Part shown: piece after piece, positions 26,227 to 34,951 of the stretch
Position numbering within the stretch: the first letter of the stretch is position 1
Layout of the letters: each line of letters starts with the position of its first letter
NCBI RefSeq assembly: GCF_037992945.1
Contig: NZ_CP150304.1
Span: forward strand, 2,173,501-2,237,500
Reading direction: 5' to 3'
Length of the DNA: 64,000 bases
From: Peribacillus sp. FSL E2-0218
GTDB lineage: Bacteria; Bacillota; Bacilli; Bacillales; DSM-1321
The notes under the pieces: generated by a model
Databases searched by the model: none
What the model was told of the DNA's origin: nothing
What the model saw: only the letters and a program-made list of their open reading frames with translations
Translations under genes and position numbers: made by a program

Positions 26227-26285
26227 CGGTGGCGCGATGACTTTATGATGTGTGTGAGTCATCGCCATTCACCGCTTGGTTCTCT
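26227..26285 (+). promoter_or_regulatory. long hairpin between xsc and the aminotransferase gene
   Basis: CGGTGG-CG-CGATGACT pairs with AGTCATCG-CCATT-CACCG across a 14-base loop. A pyrimidine-rich stretch (CTTGGTTCTCTTTT) follows instead of a clean T-run. It could be a partial terminator or an RNA-stabilising element that sets the ratio of the two enzymes. Confidence 0.5.
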
Positions 26286-26356
26286 TTTATCGAGAGTTTG
26301 TAAATGCATGGGAACGTAACTTAATTGCGTTCAATGAATAATAAGGGGGTTCAATT

Positions 26357-27715
26357 GTGAAGTTGGAAACTGAAACGAAAGACCTTGTTCAAATGGATAA
26401 AGATCATTTATGGCATGCAATGCATCGCTATAATGAAAAGGATGCTCCCATGATGGCTACGGAAGGAGCCGGCTCATGGTTCACGGATACTAAAGGAGAT
26501 AAATATTTAGATGGAGTTTCCGGATTATGGTGCTTGAATCTGGGCCACGGACGGAAAGAAATCGCCCAGGCAGCCTATGAACAAATGATTAACTTATCTT
26601 ATTTCCCTTTAACGTTAAGCCATAAGCCGGCCATCGAATTATCGGCAAAAATAAGTGAACACTTAAAGGGTCCGTATACAACTTTTTTTACGAACAGCGG
26701 ATCGGAGGCGAATGAGACAGCATTCAAGATCGCTCGTCAATATCATTCTCAAAATGGAAACCCTGGGAAATATAAATTCATTTCCAGGTATCGAGCTTAT
26801 CATGGTAATACGTTTGGCTCATTAAGCGCAACGGCACAAGCGAATCGGAGAGAGAAATATGACCCGGGTGTTCCAGGTTTCCTCCATGTGCCGCCGCCGT
26901 ACAGTTATCGTAGTTCGTTTGGGGAAAACGTTGAAAACTCCGACCTTCTTGCAGCGGATTATATCGATCAGGTTATTAACTTTGAAGGCTCCAAAACGGT
27001 AGCTGGCGTTATTCTTGAACCATTCATCTCTGGTGGAGGGGTCCTTATTCCTTCAAAAGAATACTTAACAAAAGTTGCTGAAATCTGTAAGAAGCATGAT
27101 GTACTTTTAATTGTGGATGAGGTGGTTTCAGGTTTTGGAAGAACTGGAAAAATGTTCGGGTTCATGCATTCAGATGAGGTTCAGCCAGATATTGTAACGA
27201 TGGCAAAGGGTTTGACCAGTGGATATCTTCCACTTGGGGCAACAGCGGTGAATTCAAGGATTTATGATAAATTCAAAGGTGATGGTGATTTAAATCACTT
27301 TAGGCATGTGTCAACATATGGAGGCCATCCTGCCTCATGTGCAGTGGCTCTTAAGAATATTGAAATCATCGAAAAAGAAAGGATTGTTCAAAGAGTTGCC
27401 GAACTAAGTGAAACTAAGTTAAGTAAGCTCTTTGAATTGACAGCCCTTGATAAGGTCGGGGAGGTACGCGGGGTTGGATTTTTATATGGAATTGAATTAG
27501 TGGAAGATAAAAAATCAAAAACGCCAGTTTCCGATGAATTCATGGGGAAAGTAATAGGTTCATGTAAGGCTAAAGGGCTTATCATCGGCCGTAACGGAGA
27601 TACAGTTCCTGGTTATGGGAATGTATTGATCATCGCACCGCCTTTATCTTCAACAAATGAAGATGTAGATTTTGTCATTGAAACAGTAAAATCCGTTTTA
27701 TATGAATTATGCTAA
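26357..27715 (+). CDS. tpa: taurine:pyruvate aminotransferase (class III)
   Basis: A 452-residue fold-type I PLP enzyme. It has the class III pattern: GVSGLWCLNLGHGR near the N-terminus, TNSGSEANETAFKIA for phosphate binding, IVDEVVSGFGRTGK with the PLP-contacting Asp, and TMAKGLTSGYLPLGA with the catalytic Lys. It would transfer the amino group of taurine to pyruvate, giving alanine and sulfoacetaldehyde for Xsc. Because 2-aminoethylphosphonate is nearly isosteric with taurine, it may also feed PhnX; that is inference. It starts at GTG, seven bases after AAGGGGG, 148 bases behind xsc. Confidence 0.85.
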   Translation: MKLETETKDLVQMDKDHLWHAMHRYNEKDAPMMATEGAGSWFTDTKGDKYLDGVSGLWCLNLGHGRKEIAQAAYEQMINLSYFPLTLSHKPAIELSAKISEHLKGPYTTFFTNSGSEANETAFKIARQYHSQNGNPGKYKFISRYRAYHGNTFGSLSATAQANRREKYDPGVPGFLHVPPPYSYRSSFGENVENSDLLAADYIDQVINFEGSKTVAGVILEPFISGGGVLIPSKEYLTKVAEICKKHDVLLIVDEVVSGFGRTGKMFGFMHSDEVQPDIVTMAKGLTSGYLPLGATAVNSRIYDKFKGDGDLNHFRHVSTYGGHPASCAVALKNIEIIEKERIVQRVAELSETKLSKLFELTALDKVGEVRGVGFLYGIELVEDKKSKTPVSDEFMGKVIGSCKAKGLIIGRNGDTVPGYGNVLIIAPPLSSTNEDVDFVIETVKSVLYELC

Positions 27716-27867
27716 CCCGTAAAAGGTGATTGTCCCTAGAGACATACCGTAACCAATTAAAGAAGATGGGCATGATATGTCTAGTTGTTTTGACATCCAT
27801 GTCCATGTTTTTATTTTATGTAGGGCCAAACCCTATAGGACCTGGACAATACCAATTAGGAGGAACT

Positions 27868-28617
27868 ATGCAAACAAAGCGCAGGTTATTAGTGGTACTT
27901 GCACATCCCGATGATGAATCATTTCTGTGTGGCGGAACCATTGCCAAAATGTCAGAGCGTGGTATTCAAATAACTTTGTTATGTGCGACAAAAGGCGAAA
28001 TGGGCAGACGCATGGGAAATCCCATTCTTACAACAAGGGAGTCATTGCCTGGACTTAGGGTAAGGGAGTTAAAAGGCGCTTGTGAAGAATTAGGGATCAA
28101 AGACCTGCGATTTTTACATGTAAGGGATAAAACGATTGAATTTGAATCGATTGATTTATTGGCGGAGAGAATCATAAAGGTGATTCGTGAAGTTCAACCG
28201 GATGCACTCGTCACGTTCCATGAAAAATATGGGGGACACCCCGACCATTGTGCGATTGGCCGTGCTGCCGAATATGCTTTTCTAAAATCCGGTGATCCCG
28301 ATTTTTTTCCAGATCCCGTTTTTCCGGCTTTTAAGATCCATAGTCTGTACTTTGTCCTTTGGTACGCTTTTTATGAGGATTGGCTAAATAAAAACGGGCA
28401 GGGCAGTATCACAACAGTGAATATAACAGGAACTTTACAGAAAAAGATTCGTGCCCTAAGGTCCCATCGTTCCCAGACTTTAGCCGTTCCGGAATTGTGG
28501 GGGGACCATAATCCGAGCTTGCCTTTTTTAGGGGAAGTCGAGTATTTCATCAGAGGTTATTCTCCTACTAATATAGAAGAAACTGATCTTTTTCAAACGA
28601 TTGAAAGGATGGGATGA
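27868..28617 (+). CDS. PIG-L/LmbE-family deacetylase
   Basis: A ~249-residue Zn-dependent N-deacetylase of the LmbE/BshB type. The metal-binding AHPDDESFLCGG motif, the catalytic region THP-like VTFHEKYGGHPDH and SHRSQT are present. Relatives deacetylate GlcNAc-malate in bacillithiol synthesis. The ATG at 27868 follows AGGAGG and gives the normal family N-terminus. The frame is open upstream to a TTG at 27730, adding a hydrophobic 46-residue stretch that I do not think is translated. In this cluster an acylated sulfonate such as N-acetyltaurine is a possible substrate, which is a guess from context. Confidence 0.8.
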   Translation: MQTKRRLLVVLAHPDDESFLCGGTIAKMSERGIQITLLCATKGEMGRRMGNPILTTRESLPGLRVRELKGACEELGIKDLRFLHVRDKTIEFESIDLLAERIIKVIREVQPDALVTFHEKYGGHPDHCAIGRAAEYAFLKSGDPDFFPDPVFPAFKIHSLYFVLWYAFYEDWLNKNGQGSITTVNITGTLQKKIRALRSHRSQTLAVPELWGDHNPSLPFLGEVEYFIRGYSPTNIEETDLFQTIERMG

Positions 28618-28670
28618 CCCGTATATTAGCTGTGGAAAGTCTGTGCTAGATGGAAAGGGGGAAGGAATGT

Positions 28671-29732
28671 ATGGAATTAGAAAAATATGGGCCTCTGGGA
28701 GAATCCATTGAGGAGCCGAAACAATTGAAATCACCGCTTCGTAATAGCAAGCTGTTATGGTTGAGCGGTATTGCCTTCACTTTTTTTATCGCCCTATTAG
28801 GCTTGGGGCTATCTAAAATTTCAGGATTCAATCGAATAGGACCTCTTGCGTGCTCGATCATCATCGCCGTTATTTATCGTCAAATCGCGGGATATCCAGA
28901 AAAATTCCGGACTGGGATTGAATTTTCCGCAAAAAAACTATTGCGTTTTGCCATTATTTTATACGGGTTGAGATTAAATATCGATGTGATTTTCAATCAG
29001 GGTTTGCCATTGTTGGTACGTGACATAGGGACAGTAACATTTGCCATCGTCGTAATGGTCCTGATTGCAAAGTGGTTAAAGGCGGATACATCCATTTCCC
29101 TTCTGCTTGCGGTAGGAACAGGGGTATGCGGCGCAGCAGCCATCGCGGCAATTTCTCCCATCGTGAAAGCTAAGGAAGAAGATACAGCCATAGGCGTCGG
29201 GATCATCGCTTTAATGGGAACACTATTTTCTATCATATACACCCTCATACGTCCGATTCTTCCGATATCGAATGTGGATTACGGTATATGGTCAGGGATC
29301 AGTCTTCATGAAATCGCCCATGTTGCATTGGCAGGGGCGCCTGCAGGTGAAGATGCGCTAGCGATTGCACTCCTTGCCAAATTGGGCCGTGTTTTTTTAC
29401 TTATCCCATTATGTTTCATTTTTATGTATTGGATGAAAAAGCGGACAAAGGATAAAACGGGCCGTGGTGCAAAAATTGATTTTCCATGGTTTCTCGTTGG
29501 TTTTATTATCATGAGTTTAATCGGGAGTTATGTGTTTGGAACTTATATTACAGTATCACCTGCCGTAATGGACGGTATTTCTAAAACGACCACTTTTGTT
29601 TTGACAATGGCCATGATCGGTCTAGGACTGAATGTAAGCCTGCAGGCACTTCGCACAAAAGCCATGCGTCCCCTTATAGCCATGACGATGACTTCTTTGC
29701 TCCTTTCCATCATATCGTACTTTTTCGTTTAA
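28671..29732 (+). CDS. YeiH-family putative sulfate/sulfite exporter
   Basis: A 353-residue membrane protein with about ten transmembrane helices (UPF0324/YeiH). Family segments are RFAIILYGLRLN, VGTGVCGAAAIAAISPI and SLHEIAHVALAGAPAGED. Members of this family are found in sulfonate-degradation loci, where they are thought to export the sulfite or sulfate released by Xsc. That role fits the context: xsc lies 2.5 kb upstream on the same strand. The ATG at 28671 follows GGGGGAAGGA. It is the last enzyme/transport gene of the cluster and is followed by a terminator. Confidence 0.85.
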   Translation: MELEKYGPLGESIEEPKQLKSPLRNSKLLWLSGIAFTFFIALLGLGLSKISGFNRIGPLACSIIIAVIYRQIAGYPEKFRTGIEFSAKKLLRFAIILYGLRLNIDVIFNQGLPLLVRDIGTVTFAIVVMVLIAKWLKADTSISLLLAVGTGVCGAAAIAAISPIVKAKEEDTAIGVGIIALMGTLFSIIYTLIRPILPISNVDYGIWSGISLHEIAHVALAGAPAGEDALAIALLAKLGRVFLLIPLCFIFMYWMKKRTKDKTGRGAKIDFPWFLVGFIIMSLIGSYVFGTYITVSPAVMDGISKTTTFVLTMAMIGLGLNVSLQALRTKAMRPLIAMTMTSLLLSIISYFFV

Positions 29733-29786
29733 TATATGTATGGAAGCTTTCCATTGTTATCCCCCTTGATACCGAAAAAAGATCTA

Positions 29787-29817
29787 CCCTGAATAGCCGT
29801 TGCTATTCAGGGCTTTT
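29787..29817 (+). terminator. terminator of the sulfonate cluster
   Basis: CCCTGAATAGC pairs perfectly with GCTATTCAGGG across a four-base loop and is followed by CTTTT. Confidence 0.85.
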
Positions 29818-29972
29818 GACTACATAAAAATGAAACGGTTATTTACACCTGAACACGAATTGTGGCAAGGAAAGGTGAACTGTTGCCGTGTTTGAATATT
29901 ATAACTATTTGGTTTACAATAAAAGAACTGATACGAACATTACAATGTCTTTATTTGTTTGGAGGAAATTTT

Positions 29973-30680
29973 ATGGAGTTAGACTTTAATAATCCACTCC
30001 CTTTACATGCTCAATTAAAAACTATATTGGAAAATCAGATTTTGGATGGTTATTATAAGGACAAAATTCCGAGTGAAAGGGAACTCATGGATATGTATTC
30101 GGTCAGCAGGAGTACTGTACGGGAAGCAGTTTCCATCCTAGTCCGTGAGGGTATATTGGAAAAAAGGCATGGCAAGGGAACGTTCGTATCCCTTAAACCT
30201 GTACAGGAATGGCTTAAGATGATAAGTTTCACTGAGACTACAAAAAGCATGGGAATTAAATTACTTGATCATGGCCGTGTATGGACACCTGAAAATATAG
30301 CTGATGCAAATGGGTTTGAGGATGAATCATACCAAATCAAAAGGTTGCGTTTACAGGGGGATATCCCCATAGCCATTGAATTGCATTATTATTCTTTGGA
30401 ACTAGGGGGAAAATTGACCCAATTCGATTTAAGTACCACAGTATTGTATGATGCACTCGAAGGAGATTTAAACATTAACTTTTGTGAAGCAGAACAGATC
30501 ATTACCTGTGGATTCCCAACAAAAGAAGATGCAGAGCATTTGGGTATACCCGAAACGATGTGCCTGCTGATTACGGAACGGATGATTTTTGATTCTGATG
30601 GTAATTTAGTAGAATATTATAAAGGGATATTCCGATCGGATATGTACTCATTCGCTATGAAAATGTCCCGGAAGAACTGA
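29973..30680 (+). CDS. GntR/HutC-family regulator (UTRA domain)
   Basis: A 235-residue regulator. The N-terminal winged helix (residues ~5-70) shows IPSERELMDMYSVSRSTVREA and LEKRHGKGTFV; the rest is a UTRA ligand domain, ending in the usual YKGIFRSDMYSFAMK-type strand. The ATG at 29973 lies eight bases after GGAGG; the frame is open further upstream but lacks a site there. It follows the sulfonate/phosphonate cluster, so it is the most likely protein to bind the duplicated operator at 21072 and 24388. No copy of that operator is visible before its own gene. Confidence 0.85.
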   Translation: MELDFNNPLPLHAQLKTILENQILDGYYKDKIPSERELMDMYSVSRSTVREAVSILVREGILEKRHGKGTFVSLKPVQEWLKMISFTETTKSMGIKLLDHGRVWTPENIADANGFEDESYQIKRLRLQGDIPIAIELHYYSLELGGKLTQFDLSTTVLYDALEGDLNINFCEAEQIITCGFPTKEDAEHLGIPETMCLLITERMIFDSDGNLVEYYKGIFRSDMYSFAMKMSRKN

Positions 30681-30694
30681 TTTTCCACAGGAAG

Positions 30695-30738
30695 TGACCT
30701 AAACCTTTCATTGAAGTAGAGAGGCTTAGGTCATTTTC
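30695..30738 (+). terminator. terminator of the GntR gene
   Basis: TGACCTAA pairs with TTAGGTCA around a 23-base loop and is followed by TTTTC. Confidence 0.65.
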
Positions 30739-30834
30739 GATCCTCGATCTGTGTAAAGGGTGGCTATTAAAGAATTTGCTGCCTGATGAAATAATGGTTC
30801 AGCCCCTCTCAAGACAACTCGGCCCCCCAGAAGC

Positions 30835-30942
30835 TCAAAACCAAGTCCTTAAACGCCTTTTATGCATACTTGTACACAAACATAAAACGAAACGATAACA
30901 AAGGTAAACAATACGGTTGCACACAATGATAAGTAAACGCAT
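30835..30942 (-). CDS. possible 35-residue hydrophobic peptide
   Basis: A minus-strand AAGGAGGTGA, a perfect match to the anti-Shine-Dalgarno sequence, stands seven bases (from GGAGG) before an ATG at 30942. The encoded peptide is Cys-rich and partly hydrophobic (MRLLIIVCNRIVYLCYRFV), ending in a basic tail. A second frame over the same DNA (30849-30950, GTG start) gives a more convincing membrane helix (LSLCATVLFTFVIVSFYVC) but its start abuts the ribosome binding site. Either could be a small membrane peptide; I do not recognise the family. Confidence 0.35.
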   Translation of the reverse strand: MRLLIIVCNRIVYLCYRFVLCLCTSMHKRRLRTWF

Positions 30943-31169
30943 AGCTTCACCTCCTTATTGTCGTCAAGGGCTGACAGCGACTCACTACTCCAGACATGGC
31001 AAACGACAAATAGCGAACACGCAGGAAATTTTCACGAATGAGAAGTAATGATTTAGACGAAAAAAGACATTAACTACATGAAGAGGTAATTTTGGGTTAA
31101 CAATAGGATATAAGTGAAAGGAGTTAATTCCTTGAAAGAGCAACCAAATCATAAAACACTGCTTCAATC

Positions 31170-31271
31170 AGTGAAAATAGCATAGGCTGGTGGAAAGCGA
31201 TTATAGAGTCAATCAATGACGGTGTTCGAGTGATTGATCACAATGGGTATGAGGGTGGTTTAGCTTTATGA
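31170..31271 (+). pseudogene. remnant of a PAS-domain regulator
   Basis: One frame reads WWKAIIESINDGVRVIDHNG and then stops. This resembles the beginning of the PAS domain in sigma-54-type activators and sensor kinases (I-x-SI-x-DG-x-x-VID-x-NG). There is no start or downstream continuation. The other bases of the ~420-base stretch before the terminator hold no gene that I can support. Confidence 0.35.
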
Positions 31272-31322
31272 ATAACCATTGGTTAAAATGCTTAAGCTGG
31301 TTGTGGAAATAAATATATAAAA

Positions 31323-31358
31323 GGGGCTCGATTTCAATTTGAAATGGAGCCCCTTTTT
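31323..31358. terminator. bidirectional terminator before the ABC exporter genes
   Basis: GGGGCTC-G-ATTTCA pairs with TGAAAT-G-GAGCCCC. It is flanked by A residues on the left and T residues on the right, so it can end the minus-strand exporter operon. Confidence 0.85.
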
Positions 31359-31361
31359 ATA

Positions 31362-33221
31362 TTATCCTGCTACACTTTCAGAAAACTGGCTATTGTAAAG
31401 GTCTGCGTAGAAACCAGATGCCTCTAAAAGTTGTGAATGTGTTCCTTGTTCAATTACTTTCCCTTGATCCATAACAAGAATCAAATCAGCATCTTTTATG
31501 GTAGAAAGACGATGGGCAATGACAAAACTTGTTCGTCCTTCCATCAGCCGGTTCATCGCCTTTTGGATAAAGACCTCTGTCCGAGTGTCCACACTTGATG
31601 TCGCTTCATCCAATATCATGATCGGTGGATCTGCAAGCACAGCTCGTGCGATTGTCAAAAGCTGCTTTTGTCCTTGTGAGATGTTCGAAGCTTCTTCGTT
31701 TAAAACTGTCTCATATCCATCTGGCAGTGTTCGAATGAAATGGTCGGCATGTGCCATGCGGGCCGCTGCAAAAATATCTTCATCTGTTGCTTCATTTTTT
31801 CCATAACCGATATTGTCCTTAATCGTACCATTAAAGAGCCAGGTATCTTGAAGAACCATTCCGAAGTTCCGGCGAAGATCACTTCGTGACATATTTCTAG
31901 TATCAAGACCATCGATCTTGATCTTTCCGCCATTGAGTTCATAAAATCTCATCAAAAGATTTATCATCGTCGTTTTCCCAGCACCGGTCGGTCCTACAAT
32001 TGCGACCGTCTGTCCAGGCAACACCTCGATGTTCATATCCTTCATTAACAAGTCGTCACCATACCCAAAGTCTACATGTTCAAAGGTGACAGCACCGTTC
32101 GCTCTATTTAAATGAGCCGTGGTTTTTTCTTTTATTTCCTCTTCTTCATCAAGTAGCTCAAAAACGCGCTCAGCTGCTGCAACAGTGGACTGAATGATGT
32201 TTGCGATGTTTGCCGTTTGGGTGATCGGCTGGGTGAACTGCTTTGAATATGTGATGAATGCTTGGATATCACCAATTGAGATAGAACGTTGGGTTACCAA
32301 TATTCCGCCGACGACGCTGATGAGAACATAGCTCAAATTCCCGATAAAAAACATCAAGGGCATGATAATTCCAGATATGAACTGCGCCTTGCTTCCTGCT
32401 TTATATAATTCTTCATTTACCTTTGTAAACTGGGCACTTGCCTTTTTTTCATGTCCGAATGCTTTAACGACTTGATGGCCCGTATACATTTCTTCAATGT
32501 GCCCGTTCAATTCTCCAAGTGTACGCTGTTGATCGGCAAAATGTTTTTGGGATCTTTTTAAAATGGGCCGGATTGCAAATATTGACAAAGGTAAACTGAT
32601 GATGGAAATTAGTGTCAATAACGGGCTGATAGAGAGCATCATAATGATAATGCCCAAGATTGTTACGATCGATGTGATAAACTGGGTTAAGCTTTGTTGA
32701 AGGGTGCTCCCGATTGTATCGATATCATTTGTCATTCTGCTAAGTGTTTCTCCGTTCGGACGGCCTTCAAAATAGTTAAGGGGAAGTTTCTCGAGCTTTT
32801 TATTAACATCTTCCCGTAAATCATAGACCGTATCTTGGGCAACGCTGGACATAATGTATTGTTGTACATAATTGAAAAGGCTGCTTAAGACATAGAGGCC
32901 AGCAAGTAGCAGGAGGATCTGGCCGATTTTATCAAAGTTAATAGCAGCTCCCGGTATTCCTTGGAATTTACCGTAAGCCCCTTCGAATAATTCCGTAATC
33001 GCCGTTCCCATAATTTTTGGTCCGACAATCATGAAAATCGTACTCATGATGGCAGCGATGAACACGGCAATCAATTTGTTGCGCCGCGGTTTTAAATAGG
33101 CCAAAAGCCGTCGTAGTGTTCCTTTAAAATCTTTTGCTTTTTGACCCATCATCATCATGTTCCCGCCGCCAGGACCGTGCCCCATCTGACCGCCGCTTTG
33201 AGGTTTTTTTCGGTTACTCAT
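31362..33221 (-). CDS. heterodimeric ABC exporter, subunit with canonical catalytic Glu
   Basis: A 619-residue half transporter: six transmembrane helices (residues ~45-340) then an ATPase domain. A Gly/Met-rich N-terminal tail (MGHGPGGGNMMMMG) precedes the first helix. Walker A is GPTGAGKTT, Walker B is IMILDEATSS with the catalytic Glu, and the switch is IAHRLST, but the signature is the altered ISQGQKQ. Together with its partner this gives one normal and one degenerate ATP site, as in LmrCD, BmrCD and TM287/288. It is similar to B. subtilis YfiC. It overlaps the partner gene by four bases. Multidrug or lipid export is the probable role. Confidence 0.9.
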   Translation of the reverse strand: MSNRKKPQSGGQMGHGPGGGNMMMMGQKAKDFKGTLRRLLAYLKPRRNKLIAVFIAAIMSTIFMIVGPKIMGTAITELFEGAYGKFQGIPGAAINFDKIGQILLLLAGLYVLSSLFNYVQQYIMSSVAQDTVYDLREDVNKKLEKLPLNYFEGRPNGETLSRMTNDIDTIGSTLQQSLTQFITSIVTILGIIIMMLSISPLLTLISIISLPLSIFAIRPILKRSQKHFADQQRTLGELNGHIEEMYTGHQVVKAFGHEKKASAQFTKVNEELYKAGSKAQFISGIIMPLMFFIGNLSYVLISVVGGILVTQRSISIGDIQAFITYSKQFTQPITQTANIANIIQSTVAAAERVFELLDEEEEIKEKTTAHLNRANGAVTFEHVDFGYGDDLLMKDMNIEVLPGQTVAIVGPTGAGKTTMINLLMRFYELNGGKIKIDGLDTRNMSRSDLRRNFGMVLQDTWLFNGTIKDNIGYGKNEATDEDIFAAARMAHADHFIRTLPDGYETVLNEEASNISQGQKQLLTIARAVLADPPIMILDEATSSVDTRTEVFIQKAMNRLMEGRTSFVIAHRLSTIKDADLILVMDQGKVIEQGTHSQLLEASGFYADLYNSQFSESVAG

Positions 33222-34951
33222 GCAATTTCCTCCTCTGAGAGCTGTGATAAGGCGATTTCACGATATATGTCGTTTGTGCTAAGCAACTCTTGGTGTGTCC
33301 CAATGCCGACAATGTGCCCTTTGTCTAAAACGATGATTCTGTCAGCATCCACGACTGTACTAACACGCTGTGCGACGAGTAATACGGTCGCATTCTTCGT
33401 TTCATCTTTCAAAGCTGCACGAAGTTTGGCATCTGTCTTGAAATCAAGAGCGGAAAAGCTATCATCGAATATATAAATGTCCGGTTTTCGAATGATTGCC
33501 CTTGCAATCGAGAGCCGTTGTTTTTGGCCACCTGAAAGGTTTGATCCACCTTGTTCGATTTCTGCATCATAGCCGTCTTTCAATTGGCTTATAAAATCCT
33601 CCGCCTGGGCGATACGGGCCGCATGGTCAATTTCCTCATGGGTGGCCGTTTGTTTTCCGAACCGAATGTTGTCAGCAATGGTCCCCGTAAAGAGGATGGC
33701 CTTTTGTGGCACAAAGCCAATTTTGGAACGAACTTCATCTTGTGGGGCATTACGAATATCAACACCATTGACGCGAATGGACCCATTTGAAATATCATAA
33801 AATCGGGGGATCAAATTTACGAGCGTTGATTTCCCTGAGCCTGTTCCTCCGATGATTGCGGTGGTTTCACCAGGTCTTGCGGAAAAACTAATATCCGATA
33901 GGGCAGGTTCCTCCGCTCCTGGGTAACTGAACGTCACATGTTCAAATTCAAGGGTGCCGTGGTCACGATCTGCCTTTTCCGTTCCTTCATCTAGGAATGA
34001 AGGTTCCATATCAAGGACTTCGTTGATCCGAGTTGCCGACACGGCCGCACGTGGAATCATAACGAACATCATGGAAGCCATGACGAGTGCGAACATAATT
34101 TGCATCACGTATTGGATAAATGCCATTAAATCCCCGATCTGCATAGCGCCATTATCAATCCGTACTCCTCCAAACCAAATGATTCCAACAACCGTCAAGT
34201 TCATGACAAGCATCATTATAGGCATCATGAATGCCATGATTTTATTGACTTTTATCGAGACAGCCGTCAAATCCTTATTCGCTTTCTTAAGTCGTTCCTT
34301 TTCTTGGTTTTCACGATTAAAGGCACGAACTACGCGAATCCCGGTTAGATTTTCTCGTAATACAAGGTTCAGACGGTCCAAACGTTTTTGCACCAACTGA
34401 AAAAGAGGCACACCTTTATAGAGAATGAGCAGGATTGAACCAATCAACACAGGCATTGTGAAGACGATGACAAGTGATAATTTGGCATCCTTCGAAACGG
34501 CCATAATCACTCCGCCAATTAACATAATGGGTGCACTGATGACCATGCGCAGCATCATAATAACCACTTGCTGGACTTGTGTTATATCATTGGTCGTTCG
34601 TGTAATGAGGGACGCTGTACCGATTTCGTCAAATTCTTGTAATGAAAATTTTTCAACATGATTAAAGACTTTTAAGCGGATATCGCGTCCCATTCCCATT
34701 GCGGCTTTCGAAGAATAGTAACTTGCGATAACGGAAGCACAGGCGCCTAGTGCTGAAATTAACAGCATTAATCCACCTATTTTCCAGATGTAGGGAGTGT
34801 CTCCAGGGACGACACCTTTGTCGATAATATCGGCCATTAGTGTCGGTAAGAAAAGGTCGGACATCGATTGGATAAAGACGAGCCCGAAAACTGCTGAAAT
34901 AAGCCATTTATAAATGGATAAGTTTTTCAGTATTTTTATCATTTTGAACAC
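33218..34951 (-). CDS. heterodimeric ABC exporter, degenerate-site subunit
   Basis: A 577-residue half transporter with six transmembrane helices and an ATPase domain; similar to B. subtilis YfiB. Walker A is GGTGSGKST and the signature is a normal LSGGQKQR. The catalytic Glu after Walker B is replaced by Asp (IYIFDDSFSALD), and the switch His is replaced by Gln (VAQRVST). These are the hallmarks of the non-hydrolysing half of asymmetric ABC exporters. It overlaps the upstream MarR gene by 13 bases, so expression depends on that regulator's promoter. Confidence 0.92.
   Translation of the reverse strand: MFKMIKILKNLSIYKWLISAVFGLVFIQSMSDLFLPTLMADIIDKGVVPGDTPYIWKIGGLMLLISALGACASVIASYYSSKAAMGMGRDIRLKVFNHVEKFSLQEFDEIGTASLITRTTNDITQVQQVVIMMLRMVISAPIMLIGGVIMAVSKDAKLSLVIVFTMPVLIGSILLILYKGVPLFQLVQKRLDRLNLVLRENLTGIRVVRAFNRENQEKERLKKANKDLTAVSIKVNKIMAFMMPIMMLVMNLTVVGIIWFGGVRIDNGAMQIGDLMAFIQYVMQIMFALVMASMMFVMIPRAAVSATRINEVLDMEPSFLDEGTEKADRDHGTLEFEHVTFSYPGAEEPALSDISFSARPGETTAIIGGTGSGKSTLVNLIPRFYDISNGSIRVNGVDIRNAPQDEVRSKIGFVPQKAILFTGTIADNIRFGKQTATHEEIDHAARIAQAEDFISQLKDGYDAEIEQGGSNLSGGQKQRLSIARAIIRKPDIYIFDDSFSALDFKTDAKLRAALKDETKNATVLLVAQRVSTVVDADRIIVLDKGHIVGIGTHQELLSTNDIYREIALSQLSEEEIA

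Noticed and set aside
27730..27867. Membrane-anchored N-terminus of the PIG-L protein from the TTG at 27730.
   Set aside because: The ribosome binding site for that TTG is only one base away, whereas AGGAGG precedes the ATG at 27868, which gives the normal family start. I keep it as a possibility only.
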